6,843 nt of DNA, from contig CAZXSK010000110.1 of NCBI GenBank assembly GCA_964642855.1, positions 1 to 6,843 on the forward strand, in the 5' to 3' direction. The position numbers and the translations under genes were made by a program. The notes beneath the pieces were generated by a model that worked only from the letters and a program-made list of their open reading frames with translations, made no database searches and had not been told where the DNA came from. Source of the stretch: CAZXSK01 sp964642855 (GTDB lineage Bacteria > Planctomycetota > Phycisphaerae > SM23-33). Of this stretch, positions 1 to 6,280 are shown one piece after another (position 1 is the stretch's first letter; every line of letters starts with the position of its first letter).

Positions 1-150
1 GAGTTCCGCCTGCGGGCGCTTTAGCGCAATCTGGGTAAAGTCTGAATCGGCTGGAGACACCGGGGCCGTAGCATGACGGTGGAAGGACAGGAGCAGCGAG
101 AGCCTGTGCTTTCGAGCATCCGGGCAGGAACGTCCAAGGCCCCAATCCCA

Positions 151-155
151 GGAGG
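151..155 (+). promoter_or_regulatory. Ribosome binding site of the 65-aa gene
   Basis: GGAGG lies eight bases before the ATG at 164. It is the main reason for preferring this small frame over the larger overlapping frame that begins at 73. Confidence 0.6.
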
Positions 156-163
156 GCAGGACC

Positions 164-361
164 ATGAAGACCCATCAGACCGTACGTGCCGCCAGGCCCA
201 GCCGATTCGGCCTCGACCCCGAAGCCGTCGAGCAGGCCCACCGGGCCAAGGAACTCAGCATTCAGCTTTACGCCCAGCTCGTCCAGGACGGGCATCGGCT
301 GTTCGAAGAAGACGCCGACGCAGAAAGAGAGGGCCAACTGGTCGCAGCCGGCGCGTGGTAG
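164..361 (+). CDS. Small uncharacterised protein (65 aa)
   Basis: I do not recognise a family. The reading frame starts at an ATG with a strong Shine-Dalgarno sequence, GGAGG at 151-155, eight bases upstream. A perfect 10-bp hairpin begins 11 bases after the TAG stop, so the unit has the boundaries of a real small gene. The product has a basic N-terminus (residues 1-14), then a probable helix from about L17 to F47 (LDPEAVEQAHRAKELSIQL onward), an acidic patch E48-E56 and a short hydrophobic tail ending in Trp. There is no signal peptide, membrane segment, Cys pair or known motif. Longer overlapping frames on both strands here are Arg/Pro-rich and lack ribosome binding sites. The single-helix architecture would fit a small adaptor or regulatory peptide, but the function is unknown. 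Confidence 0.6.
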   Translation: MKTHQTVRAARPSRFGLDPEAVEQAHRAKELSIQLYAQLVQDGHRLFEEDADAEREGQLVAAGAW

Positions 362-371
362 TGCAGCACCC

Positions 372-397
372 CGGCCGGGTCTGGAGGGACCCGGCCG
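372..397 (+). terminator. Perfect GC-rich hairpin after the 65-aa gene
   Basis: CGGCCGGGTC (372-381) pairs perfectly with GACCCGGCCG (388-397) around a 6-base loop, starting 11 bases after the stop codon. The sequence after it (agacattcttccct) is only mildly T-rich, so it is either a weak intrinsic terminator or a 3'-end stabilising hairpin. Confidence 0.55.
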
Positions 398-490
398 AGA
401 CATTCTTCCCTGCAGCCCGTCGGGCGTAAGACGCGAGGCACCTGTCATCGAACTTCCTTGCCATGCCCGCCTGCCCGGCGGGTCCTCTAT

Positions 491-527
491 CGCCGCGATC
501 CCGACCCGCAGTCGCGGCGATTCTTTT
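491..527 (+). terminator. Rho-independent terminator candidate
   Basis: CGCCGCGA (491-498) pairs perfectly with TCGCGGCG (512-519) across a 13-base loop. One base later comes the T-rich run TTCTTTT (521-527). With a T-tract in place this is the better terminator of the two after the 65-aa gene. It insulates the HEAT/glycosidase operon from upstream transcription. Confidence 0.6.
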
Positions 528-575
528 GCGCGGACCGCGCCGGCCCGACCGGCCGGACCGATCCGTCGCCCGATC

Positions 576-603
576 TTGCGAGACTTCCTGCAACGGGTAT
601 CCT
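576..603 (+). promoter_or_regulatory. Candidate sigma70-type promoter of the HEAT/glycosidase operon
   Basis: TTGCGA (576-581) and TATCCT (598-603) are separated by 16 bases and match TTGACA and TATAAT at four of six positions each. The position, downstream of the terminator hairpin and about 120 bases before the start codon, is sensible. GGTATCC at 596-602, overlapping the -10, is repeated at 612-618 and might be a regulator site. The match is weak. Confidence 0.35.
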
Positions 604-724
604 TTAAGGTAGGTATCCAAGACACGCAGCGCAACGCCCGCGCGGGCCCGTGCGCGCGACATGCGAATGGCGGCCTGCTGCAGGCCCGGCCTGACGAACC
701 ACGCACATCGGAAAGGAATGCACC

Positions 725-1783
725 ATGAAGCACCTGCTTGTGGCAGGAATGCTGGCCGCGATTACCGCCACGGCGACGGCGGCCGATCCCGACGTTTCGA
801 AGCTCGCCAAGGATCTTTCCAGCAACGACGTATCGGTTCGCGTAGCTGCGGCGGAGAAGCTCGCCGAGCTGGACGCGGACGATCTTCGCCCGGCGCGCGA
901 GGCGCTGGTGGGGGCGATGCGCGACGAGTATTTCGACGTTCGCAAACCGGCTGCCCGTGCCGTAGCGAAGCTTGGCCCTTCGGCTGTCGGGGGCCTGGTG
1001 GACGTATTGCGCGAGGGGGAGAGTTGGTCGCAGCAGTCGGCCGCTGAGGCGCTGGGGTTGATGGGCCCTGCCGCCGGCGAGGCCGCAAGCGCCCTGGCCG
1101 ATGCGCTGAAGGAGGCAGAGGCCCCGGAGCAGACGATGTGGCTGGCGTGGGCGCTGGGTCGGATGGGCGCCGAGGCGAAGTCTGCGGTGCCGGTGATCGC
1201 CGAGACGCTGGAGGAAGAGAAGAGTTACGCGGCGCGGTACCTGGCGCAGGCGTTGGGTCGCATCGGCGCGACGTCGCCGGAGGCGATCGACGCGTTGATG
1301 GCTGCGATGAAGCGTGGCGCCAGCGGCGCGACCGAGGCGCTGGGCGAGGCGGGTCCGGCGGCGGGCAAGGCCTTGCTGGCCGAGTGGAAGGCGAACCGTC
1401 ACAACAAGCGGTACTGCTACGGGCTGATCGAAGCGATCGGACAGGTCGGCCCGGACGCCAACGCCGCCGTTCCGGAACTGATCGAGGAAGTGAAAGGCCG
1501 GACGGATCAGTGGTTCGTGGCGCTGGCGGCGCGATCGCTGGGGAAGATCGGCCCGGGCGCGTACAAGGCGGTTCCTGCCCTGGTGAAGGTGGCTGCCGAC
1601 CACGGCTACGCCGACGCGCGCCGGTCGGCGGCGTGGGCGCTGGGCGAGATCGACGTCACCAACGCCGGTGTGACCGACGCGCTGGACAAGGCCGCGGCGA
1701 GCAAGAACGAGTCGGTCGCGGCGGCCGCTCGCGAGGCGCTGGAGAAGCTCAAGGCCAGCGCCCGCACGAAGGACGACGACTGA
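725..1783 (+). CDS. Secreted HEAT-repeat protein
   Basis: Residues 1-20 form a Sec signal peptide: a single Lys at position 3, a hydrophobic stretch, and a cleavage region ATATAA just before DPD. The mature protein is a row of HEAT-like helical repeats of about 30-35 residues (PBS-lyase/HEAT_2 type). The recurring signature is A-x-A-L-G-x-[IM]-G-x-x-A-x-x-A-V-P-x-L, seen near residues 107, 141, 173, 204, 236, 270 and 303. The tail (about 343-352) is charged. HEAT solenoids are protein-binding scaffolds; no catalytic residues are visible, so it probably acts as an adaptor outside the cytoplasm. The ATG at 725 has AAGGA (713-717) seven bases upstream. The glycosidase-like lipoprotein gene follows after 27 bases, so the two are probably co-transcribed. 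The repeat assignment is firm; the partner and role are inferred. Confidence 0.9.
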   Translation: MKHLLVAGMLAAITATATAADPDVSKLAKDLSSNDVSVRVAAAEKLAELDADDLRPAREALVGAMRDEYFDVRKPAARAVAKLGPSAVGGLVDVLREGESWSQQSAAEALGLMGPAAGEAASALADALKEAEAPEQTMWLAWALGRMGAEAKSAVPVIAETLEEEKSYAARYLAQALGRIGATSPEAIDALMAAMKRGASGATEALGEAGPAAGKALLAEWKANRHNKRYCYGLIEAIGQVGPDANAAVPELIEEVKGRTDQWFVALAARSLGKIGPGAYKAVPALVKVAADHGYADARRSAAWALGEIDVTNAGVTDALDKAAASKNESVAAAAREALEKLKASARTKDDD

Positions 1784-1810
1784 CCGACTTTCTGACAGGA
1801 GACCCTGACC

Positions 1811-3763
1811 ATGCTGCGATTGCTGACTGGTGTGCTGACCGTGGCAGCCGTGTTGTTCGCCGGCTGCGGAACCCCGGCCTCGGAGGCGATGGCCGGTGAG
1901 CCCGTGACGACGACCCAATCCGACCCGTCGCCGACGGTGGAGGTCGACGGCCGCCTGATGGTGGTCAACGGCCAGGCGGAGGTGCCCCGCGGGCTGTTCG
2001 GCGTGCATGCCTACAAGCTCACGCCGGAGCGCAACCGGGAGTACGGCATCGAGTGCATCCGGCAGATTCATTTCAGCCCGGGCTCGGGCGTTGCAGCGTT
2101 GGGCAAGGACGGCAAGGTCAAGGACGCCTACAAGGACCTGTCGGTGGTCATCGACTGCATGGGCGACCGCTATCGGCCGGCGACGGTGCTGAGCAACAAG
2201 GACTACGAGGCGTTCTTCCGTAAGATCGGCCGGGCGTACGCCTCGAAGGTCAAGCAGGCGGGCATCGACGGGTATGTCGAATTCTGGAACGAGCCGTATC
2301 TCAACTGGGCCAACCGCAGCTACGGCAGTGGCCGAAACCACTACAACAACAAGTGGTACGATCTCAGCAAGGCCAGGGAAGGCGGCCCGGTGACCATCAA
2401 GGGCTGGGACAAGCCGCTGAAGCACCTGAAGTGGAAGAAGCTCTGGCCGAAGGGCGAGGACGGCAAGATCGGCTGGGGCGTGAAGATCCCCGAAGGCCTC
2501 GAGGCCGGCGACACGTTCAAGGCGAGCAACAGCTACTACTGGACCAACAACCGCAAGCAGACCTTCACGGTGGTGGAGGAGTGGCACGTTCACGACCCGA
2601 CGCAGGTGTCGTGGTGGTCGGGTAGGCAGAACCTCGATTTCTACCTGTGGATGTTCGAACCGTTCGCCCGCAGCGTCAAGGCGGTGGACCCGAATATCCA
2701 GGTGCTGGCGGGGTGGGACTTCGGCCTCAGCCACGGCGACTGGGCGGTCTGGCGCGAGCTGTACAAGCCGATCCTGGATCTGGATATCGACCTCGTCGAC
2801 GGCATTACCGATCATCATTACGGCGTAAACTCGCGGATCGTGCCCGCGTGGTACGAGGTCGCCTGCGCCTATGCGGTGACCGAGCACGGCAAGTGGATCC
2901 GCGGCTACAACACCGAATGCGACGGCCAGCTCGACCCGGCTGTGCACCGCTCGGGCGGCGGCAAATCGGGGGCCGCGGGCGCAGCTACGTACATGCTGCG
3001 TGACATCCTCGAGCTGTGCTACCATTCGCCGGCCAAGTCCGGCTCGCGGACGACACACCATCCGGGCACCGGCGAGATGACCGTACTGAAATACCTCAAG
3101 GACCTCCGCGGGCCAATGGTCCGCGCCGTCTCCCGCGACGTGGACCTCTGGCCGACCGCTTCGGTCCACGGCGACAAGCTCGTGGTGGTGGTCTTCAACA
3201 ACGCCGGTCAGGCCCGCCAGCTGAAGCTGAAGCTGGCCGCGCCGAAGGGCACGACCTTCAAGCCCGGACGGGTCGAGCAGATCGAGATGACCGGCTCGCT
3301 GAAAATCGCCGGTGAGAAGTTCGACGCCTCGGGCACCTCCGCCACGCTGACCCGCAAGCTGCTGTCCCGCCAGGCGGTGAAGATCGTCCTGCCGCTGGAG
3401 GGTAACGTGCCCGCCAAACCCGCCGTCCGACGGAAGCAGCACTTCGCCAGGGGCGTGCTGCAGAAGGTCCAGCCGGGCAAGGGCAAGACCTTCACCATCG
3501 CGGTCGACCAGGCGGATCTCGCCTCGGCCGACGCCGCGTGGCTGAAGATCATCCTGGAGGGCAATGACGCCGGCGAAGCCAGGGTCACGCTCAACGGCCG
3601 GTCGGTGACGATTCCGGATCGCAACTACACGCTGATGCTGCCCGTGTCGCCAGGCGACCTGAAGACCCGCAACACGCTGGTGTTCACCGCCGACGGCGAG
3701 AAGTCCGACGGTTTCCAGGTGGACATTGCCAGCCTGGTGGTCGACAGCCGATCGGGCGACTGA
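1811..3763 (+). CDS. Lipoprotein, clan GH-A-like glycoside hydrolase (650 aa)
   Basis: A hydrophobic signal segment ends in L-F-A-G-C19, a near-consensus lipobox, so a lipid-anchored envelope protein is likely. Residues about 45-440 resemble a (beta/alpha)8 glycosidase. F158-W-N-E161-P has the Asn-Glu pair that clan GH-A enzymes carry at the end of strand 4 (acid/base). H335-H-Y-G fits strand 6. Y367-N-T-E369 is the best nucleophile candidate at strand 7. About 210 residues separate the two glutamates, more than usual, because of a Trp/Tyr-rich insert at about 168-275. Beta-rich domains follow: about 445-530 is typical of the sandwich attached to GH barrels, and about 545-648 is a further possible carbohydrate-binding module. 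AGGAG (1797-1801) precedes the ATG by nine bases. The exact GH family and substrate are unclear; a polysaccharide-degrading role is inferred. Confidence 0.75.
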   Translation: MLRLLTGVLTVAAVLFAGCGTPASEAMAGEPVTTTQSDPSPTVEVDGRLMVVNGQAEVPRGLFGVHAYKLTPERNREYGIECIRQIHFSPGSGVAALGKDGKVKDAYKDLSVVIDCMGDRYRPATVLSNKDYEAFFRKIGRAYASKVKQAGIDGYVEFWNEPYLNWANRSYGSGRNHYNNKWYDLSKAREGGPVTIKGWDKPLKHLKWKKLWPKGEDGKIGWGVKIPEGLEAGDTFKASNSYYWTNNRKQTFTVVEEWHVHDPTQVSWWSGRQNLDFYLWMFEPFARSVKAVDPNIQVLAGWDFGLSHGDWAVWRELYKPILDLDIDLVDGITDHHYGVNSRIVPAWYEVACAYAVTEHGKWIRGYNTECDGQLDPAVHRSGGGKSGAAGAATYMLRDILELCYHSPAKSGSRTTHHPGTGEMTVLKYLKDLRGPMVRAVSRDVDLWPTASVHGDKLVVVVFNNAGQARQLKLKLAAPKGTTFKPGRVEQIEMTGSLKIAGEKFDASGTSATLTRKLLSRQAVKIVLPLEGNVPAKPAVRRKQHFARGVLQKVQPGKGKTFTIAVDQADLASADAAWLKIILEGNDAGEARVTLNGRSVTIPDRNYTLMLPVSPGDLKTRNTLVFTADGEKSDGFQVDIASLVVDSRSGD

Positions 3764-3845
3764 TCCGCTCGGGCTGACCGGACGGACCGTTTCGCTCGAT
3801 TGGCCGAGGCCGGCTGGGTCAATTCGGTGTGTATCGTAGACGCTT

Positions 3846-3857
3846 CTTGCATGCAAG
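3846..3857. repeat. 12-bp perfect palindrome
   Basis: CTTGCATGCAAG is a perfect palindrome lying 83 bases after the glycosidase stop codon and next to an AT-rich patch. It could be a regulator-binding site, but no promoter or gene is placed to use it, so its role is unknown. Confidence 0.4.
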
Positions 3858-3980
3858 GCGTGTTCTTGGAAGATTTTACATCGATTTTCGCACGGCCATT
3901 TCCGGGCAGTTTCGTTCAGAAGCGGCACGGGCGGTACTGGCTTGGCCTCAGGCGGGCAGAATCGGCCCCAGCCGGCCGGG

Positions 3981-4020
3981 GCCGGCAAGAAACGGCAAGA
4001 CCCGGCAAGGGCTGGCAACG
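3981..4020. repeat. Four-copy 10-bp tandem repeat
   Basis: Four consecutive decamers read gccggcaaga, aacggcaaga, cccggcaagg and gctggcaacg. All share GGCAA at the same register, with most of the variation in the first three bases and the last. The exact 10-base period, close to one helical turn, distinguishes it from random GC-rich sequence. It lies in non-coding DNA. It may be a small simple repeat arising by slippage, or a set of phased protein-binding sites. Confidence 0.55.
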
Positions 4021-4195
4021 CGCGCCGGTTTGGCTGCGGATGGGTTCGGGGGGACCCAACCGCACCGCAGGCCGGGAGACACTCGCCGCCCGATATCGAC
4101 GACGGGCGAGGTCCGCGAAGCGCTTCCGGGGCGCGTTGGATCCGATCGTTCTGGATGCCGTGTGCTGTCATCTCTTCCGGGTCCGATGCTCTGGC

Positions 4196-4210
4196 GGGCG
4201 CGCAGCGCCC
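4196..4210 (+). other. Short GC hairpin in the intergenic region
   Basis: GGGCGC (4196-4201) and GCGCCC (4205-4210) form a perfect 6-bp stem with a 3-base loop. The following bases (tctacccttgg) are pyrimidine-rich but not a real T-tract, so terminator function is doubtful. Confidence 0.25.
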
Positions 4211-4467
4211 TCTACCCTTGGTTCGGCGGCACGGTCGGCGCGCGCGGCATGTTCCGCATGGCGAGGCAACGAATCGCCAACCACATGCAGGGCAGGCAGA
4301 TAGAAAATCTTCCAGATTCCGTGGATCTCGAAAGCCGGTGGGAACGCGATGCGCGCAGGAACGGCTCGGCAACGGACGGCCGGCAGGGCAGCTCAATCGA
4401 TGTGTCACCCGCGCGGGGTGCTGCAACGCTTCACAGGCTCAAGCCCCTCTCCTCCATCGACATAACC

Positions 4468-4542
4468 TGTCAGTGGTACCAAATTACAGCAATTATGACA
4501 AGTTGGGTTGTCATTTATCACGATATGGTATAGAATGACAAC
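4468..4542. promoter_or_regulatory. Operator array of TGTCA/TGACA boxes
   Basis: Four 5-base boxes alternate in orientation: TGTCA 4468-4472, TGACA 4496-4500, TGTCA 4509-4513 and TGACA 4536-4540. The last two belong to a perfect 9-bp inverted repeat, GTTGTCATT (4507-4515) and AATGACAAC (4534-4542), with 18 bases between. The middle two form ATGACAA-gttggg-TTGTCAT. The left arm of the 9-bp repeat covers the -35 hexamer and the right arm covers the end of the -10 and the predicted start site. Binding there should block RNA polymerase. The adjacent XRE-domain protein is the obvious candidate binder, giving autorepression; this is inferred from position. Confidence 0.65.
4508..4536 (+). promoter_or_regulatory. 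Sigma70-type promoter of the XRE-ImmA/PIN operon
   Basis: TTGTCA (4508-4513) and TAGAAT (4531-4536) are separated by 17 bases and match the consensus hexamers at five of six positions each. They lie in an AT-rich island within GC-rich DNA. Transcription would start near 4543, leaving a leader of about 18 bases containing the ribosome binding site. Confidence 0.7.
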
Positions 4543-4547
4543 TAACT

Positions 4548-4553
4548 GAGGAG
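4548..4553 (+). promoter_or_regulatory. Ribosome binding site deciding the GTG start
   Basis: GAGGAG lies seven bases before GTG at 4561. It supports this GTG, which also places the helix-turn-helix domain at the usual distance from the N-terminus. Confidence 0.65.
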
Positions 4554-4560
4554 TGAGCGA

Positions 4561-5679
4561 GTGGTTGATGACCAGATCATCCCGAGGAACCTGCGTCGTG
4601 TGCGCAACAGTCTGGGCCTGTCCCAGCAACAGGTCGCAACCGAGGCGGGCCTTTCGAGGAATGCCTATCGCAGCATCGAAACCGGGGAGTCCGAACCGCG
4701 GGTGAGCAGCCTGCAGGGCATCGCTCGTGCGCTGGGTGTTCGTCTCCCGGACCTGCTGGCTGCGCCGCCCAGTTTGACCAGCGTGCGATTTCGATCCACC
4801 AAGGTTCGCGGCGGCAAGGCCAAAGCCAGGCGCGACGAGGTGGTCGTGCGTGTGGCGAGATGGCTGTCGGACTTCTGCGGGTTGGAGGAACTCCTCGGCC
4901 GGCAGCGACCCTACACCCTGGAAGATGTGGGCAAAGAGGCGTCCGGCCTCTCGGGGCCTGCCCGGGCCATCGAAACTGCCCGGTTGGCGCGGGAGCAGTT
5001 GGGCCTGCGGGGCGAGCCGATCCGCGATATCTGCGGCCTGCTGGAGTCGGCGGGCGTGAAGGTCTGGCCTGTCGAGATGACCCCGGAGGACTTCTTCGGA
5101 ATCTCTGTGGCGGTCGACGACGGCGGGCCGGCCGTGGTGGTCAACACCCGCGCGGACATCTCGGTCGAGCGGCGCATCTTCACCGCTGCGCACGAACTCG
5201 GGCACCTGCTTCTGCATCCCGGCGCGTACCGCGTCTCGAAGGTGCGGGAGGACGATCGGGAAGAGAAGGAAGCCAATCAGTTTGCCGGTCACTTCCTGAT
5301 GCCCGACGAGGTCTTCCATGACGAATGGCAGGATACCCGTGGCCTGCGGTTTGTGGACAGGGTTCTCCACGTCAAGAGGATCTTTCGTGTCAGCTATGCG
5401 ACCGTGCTGTATCGACTGGTCGATCTTGGCCAAGCGGACCCTTCCAAGGTCTGGATGATCTTCAAGACCCAATGGAAGCGGCGATGCGGGCGGTCCATCG
5501 GCAAGAAGGATGAGCCCATGCCCCTGGAGGATGTGGACTTCCTGGAGGACCGCCTCAGCCGACTGGTACGGGCAGCCCTGGAGGAGGAGAAGATCAGCCT
5601 CAGCCGTGCCGCCGAGATTTTCGGTCTGGACCTCAGCGCCATGCGAGAGATGGTCTGCTCCTGGGAAGTCCCGGCGTGA
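4561..5679 (+). CDS. XRE HTH - ImmA/IrrE zinc metallopeptidase regulator, antitoxin-like
   Basis: Residues about 8-66 are an XRE/Cro-type helix-turn-helix: LRRVRNSLGLSQQQVATEAG, the recognition-helix region LSRNAYRSIETGESEP, and the closing helix LQGIARALGV. A linker leads to an ImmA/IrrE (DUF955, COG2856) peptidase at about 135-300: H211-E-L-G-H215 supplies two zinc ligands and the catalytic Glu212, and E237 in E-A-N-Q-F-A-G-H-F-L-M-P is the likely third ligand. K272-R-I-F-R-V-S-Y matches the helix that usually follows. A C-terminal segment (about 327-372) ends in a further helical, HTH-like stretch, LSRAAEIFGLDLSAMREMV. All active-site residues are intact. In ICEBs1, ImmA cleaves a separate repressor; here DNA binding and protease are one protein, as in COG2856 antitoxin candidates. 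It overlaps the PIN gene by four bases. It probably represses the promoter at 4508 and restrains the PIN protein (inference). Confidence 0.88.
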   Translation: MVDDQIIPRNLRRVRNSLGLSQQQVATEAGLSRNAYRSIETGESEPRVSSLQGIARALGVRLPDLLAAPPSLTSVRFRSTKVRGGKAKARRDEVVVRVARWLSDFCGLEELLGRQRPYTLEDVGKEASGLSGPARAIETARLAREQLGLRGEPIRDICGLLESAGVKVWPVEMTPEDFFGISVAVDDGGPAVVVNTRADISVERRIFTAAHELGHLLLHPGAYRVSKVREDDREEKEANQFAGHFLMPDEVFHDEWQDTRGLRFVDRVLHVKRIFRVSYATVLYRLVDLGQADPSKVWMIFKTQWKRRCGRSIGKKDEPMPLEDVDFLEDRLSRLVRAALEEEKISLSRAAEIFGLDLSAMREMVCSWEVPA

Positions 5680-6182
5680 ACGCAGGGGCCGGAACACCGG
5701 GGGGCCTGGTAGCCGACGCCAACGTGCTGATCGACTATGCGGAGTCCGGGCGCATTGTGCTGGCTGCGATCTCCCGCCACCTGGCGCCCCTGTACATCCC
5801 TTCACCCGTCCTCGACGACGAAGTCTCGGCATTGTCAGGTGAGCAGGCCGGTGCACTTGGCTGCACTGTGGTGGAGCCCACGCTGGATCAGCTCATGGAA
5901 GCTGCCGTCGAGAGGGGACCTCTTTCCTATTACGATTGGCTGTGCCTCATCGTTGCTCGCGACGCGGGGCTGGCGGTTCTGACAAATGACAAACCCCTTC
6001 GAAGGGCTTGCAGGAACTCGTCCGTTCCACTCGTCTGGGGGCTTGAGGCGATGGTCCTTCTCTCCCGAGCCAACAGGCTGAGTCCCGTGAGGGCTCTGAA
6101 GGTGGCCGAGCGAATGTCCTCGAAGAACCCCTACATAACGAAGACGCTCCTGGCGCGCTTCCGCTCGGAACTCGGATTGTAG
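5676..6182 (+). CDS. PIN-domain protein, probable RNase toxin (168 aa)
   Basis: PIN folds are Mg/Mn-dependent RNases. The acidic residues expected of the active site are in order: D14 in V-A-D-A-N-V-L-I-D-Y, E49 in P-V-L-D-D-E-V, D87 in S-Y-Y-D-W, and D105 in L-T-N-D. The last is followed by the usual basic helix K106-P-L-R-R-A-C-R. A C-terminal helical tail (about 122-168) extends beyond the minimal VapC length of roughly 130. The GTG start shares bases with the upstream TGA stop (GTGA), and GGGAAG (5663-5668) seven bases upstream can serve as ribosome binding site, so translation is probably coupled. The regulator-first order and overlap are typical of type II toxin-antitoxin pairs. No VapB-like small antitoxin is present. 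Target RNA and toxicity are unproven; it could instead be an effector in a stress or defence response. Confidence 0.8.
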   Translation: MNAGAGTPGGLVADANVLIDYAESGRIVLAAISRHLAPLYIPSPVLDDEVSALSGEQAGALGCTVVEPTLDQLMEAAVERGPLSYYDWLCLIVARDAGLAVLTNDKPLRRACRNSSVPLVWGLEAMVLLSRANRLSPVRALKVAERMSSKNPYITKTLLARFRSELGL

Positions 6183-6280
6183 GTCTTCCTTGCCAGCCAT
6201 CAACCCGACCATCACCCCCCGGCCGCGTGAGTGCTTGCTGCCGTGCAGCTGTTCCCTCAGCATTCAGCAGGGGGCGGGCG

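Larger units (their letters stand above)
362..724. other. Intergenic region between the 65-aa gene and the HEAT operon
   Basis: I see no credible gene in these 363 bases. They hold two terminator-like hairpins (372-397 and 491-527), a CCGGCCGG palindrome at 549-556, a direct repeat GGTATCC (596-602 and 612-618) and a weak promoter-like pair at 576-603. Open frames exist on both strands, but they are Arg/Pro-rich and lack ribosome binding sites, as expected of GC-rich non-coding DNA. Confidence 0.55.
3764..4467. other. Long gene-free region
   Basis: About 700 bases between the glycosidase and the XRE-ImmA promoter hold no gene I can support. Long open frames exist in all three forward frames at once, but their products are Arg/Gly/Pro-rich, lack ribosome binding sites, and two of them run through the AT-rich promoter region. 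I see a 12-bp palindrome (3846-3857), an AT-rich patch just after it, a four-copy 10-bp tandem repeat (3981-4020) and a short hairpin, GGGCGC-gca-GCGCCC (4196-4210). There is no clear T-tailed terminator for the upstream operon, and no tRNA, transposase remnant or terminal repeat. Confidence 0.55.

Noticed and set aside
1..24. C-terminal end of an upstream gene (seven codons then TAG)
   Set aside because: Seven codons are too few to support a coding call.
1..163. Riboswitch or structural RNA
   Set aside because: Some short stems exist, but no known riboswitch core, tRNA or RNase P signature could be recognised.
73..429. 118-codon forward frame overlapping the 65-aa gene
   Set aside because: Its product is very Arg-rich and low in complexity, it has no good ribosome binding site, and it runs through the hairpin at 372-397.
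1138..1899. 253-codon forward frame inside the HEAT gene
   Set aside because: It is an out-of-frame Gly/Arg-rich shadow of the HEAT repeats and crosses the junction between two real genes.
3981..4020. CRISPR array
   Set aside because: The units are only 10 bases with no spacers and there are no cas genes.
3800..4538. Three overlapping forward open frames of 167, 234 and 198 codons
   Set aside because: All three frames are open at once, the products are Arg/Gly/Pro-rich without domains, none has a ribosome binding site, and two run through the AT-rich promoter and operator region.
4405..5856. 483-codon reverse-strand open frame
   Set aside because: It lies opposite the XRE-ImmA gene and part of the PIN gene, which have clear motifs. 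Its product is His/Arg/Pro-rich and low in recognisable structure, a typical antisense shadow in GC-rich DNA.
4468..6182. Prophage or integrative element
   Set aside because: XRE-ImmA proteins occur in such elements, but no integrase, transposase, att-like repeat or phage gene is visible in the window.
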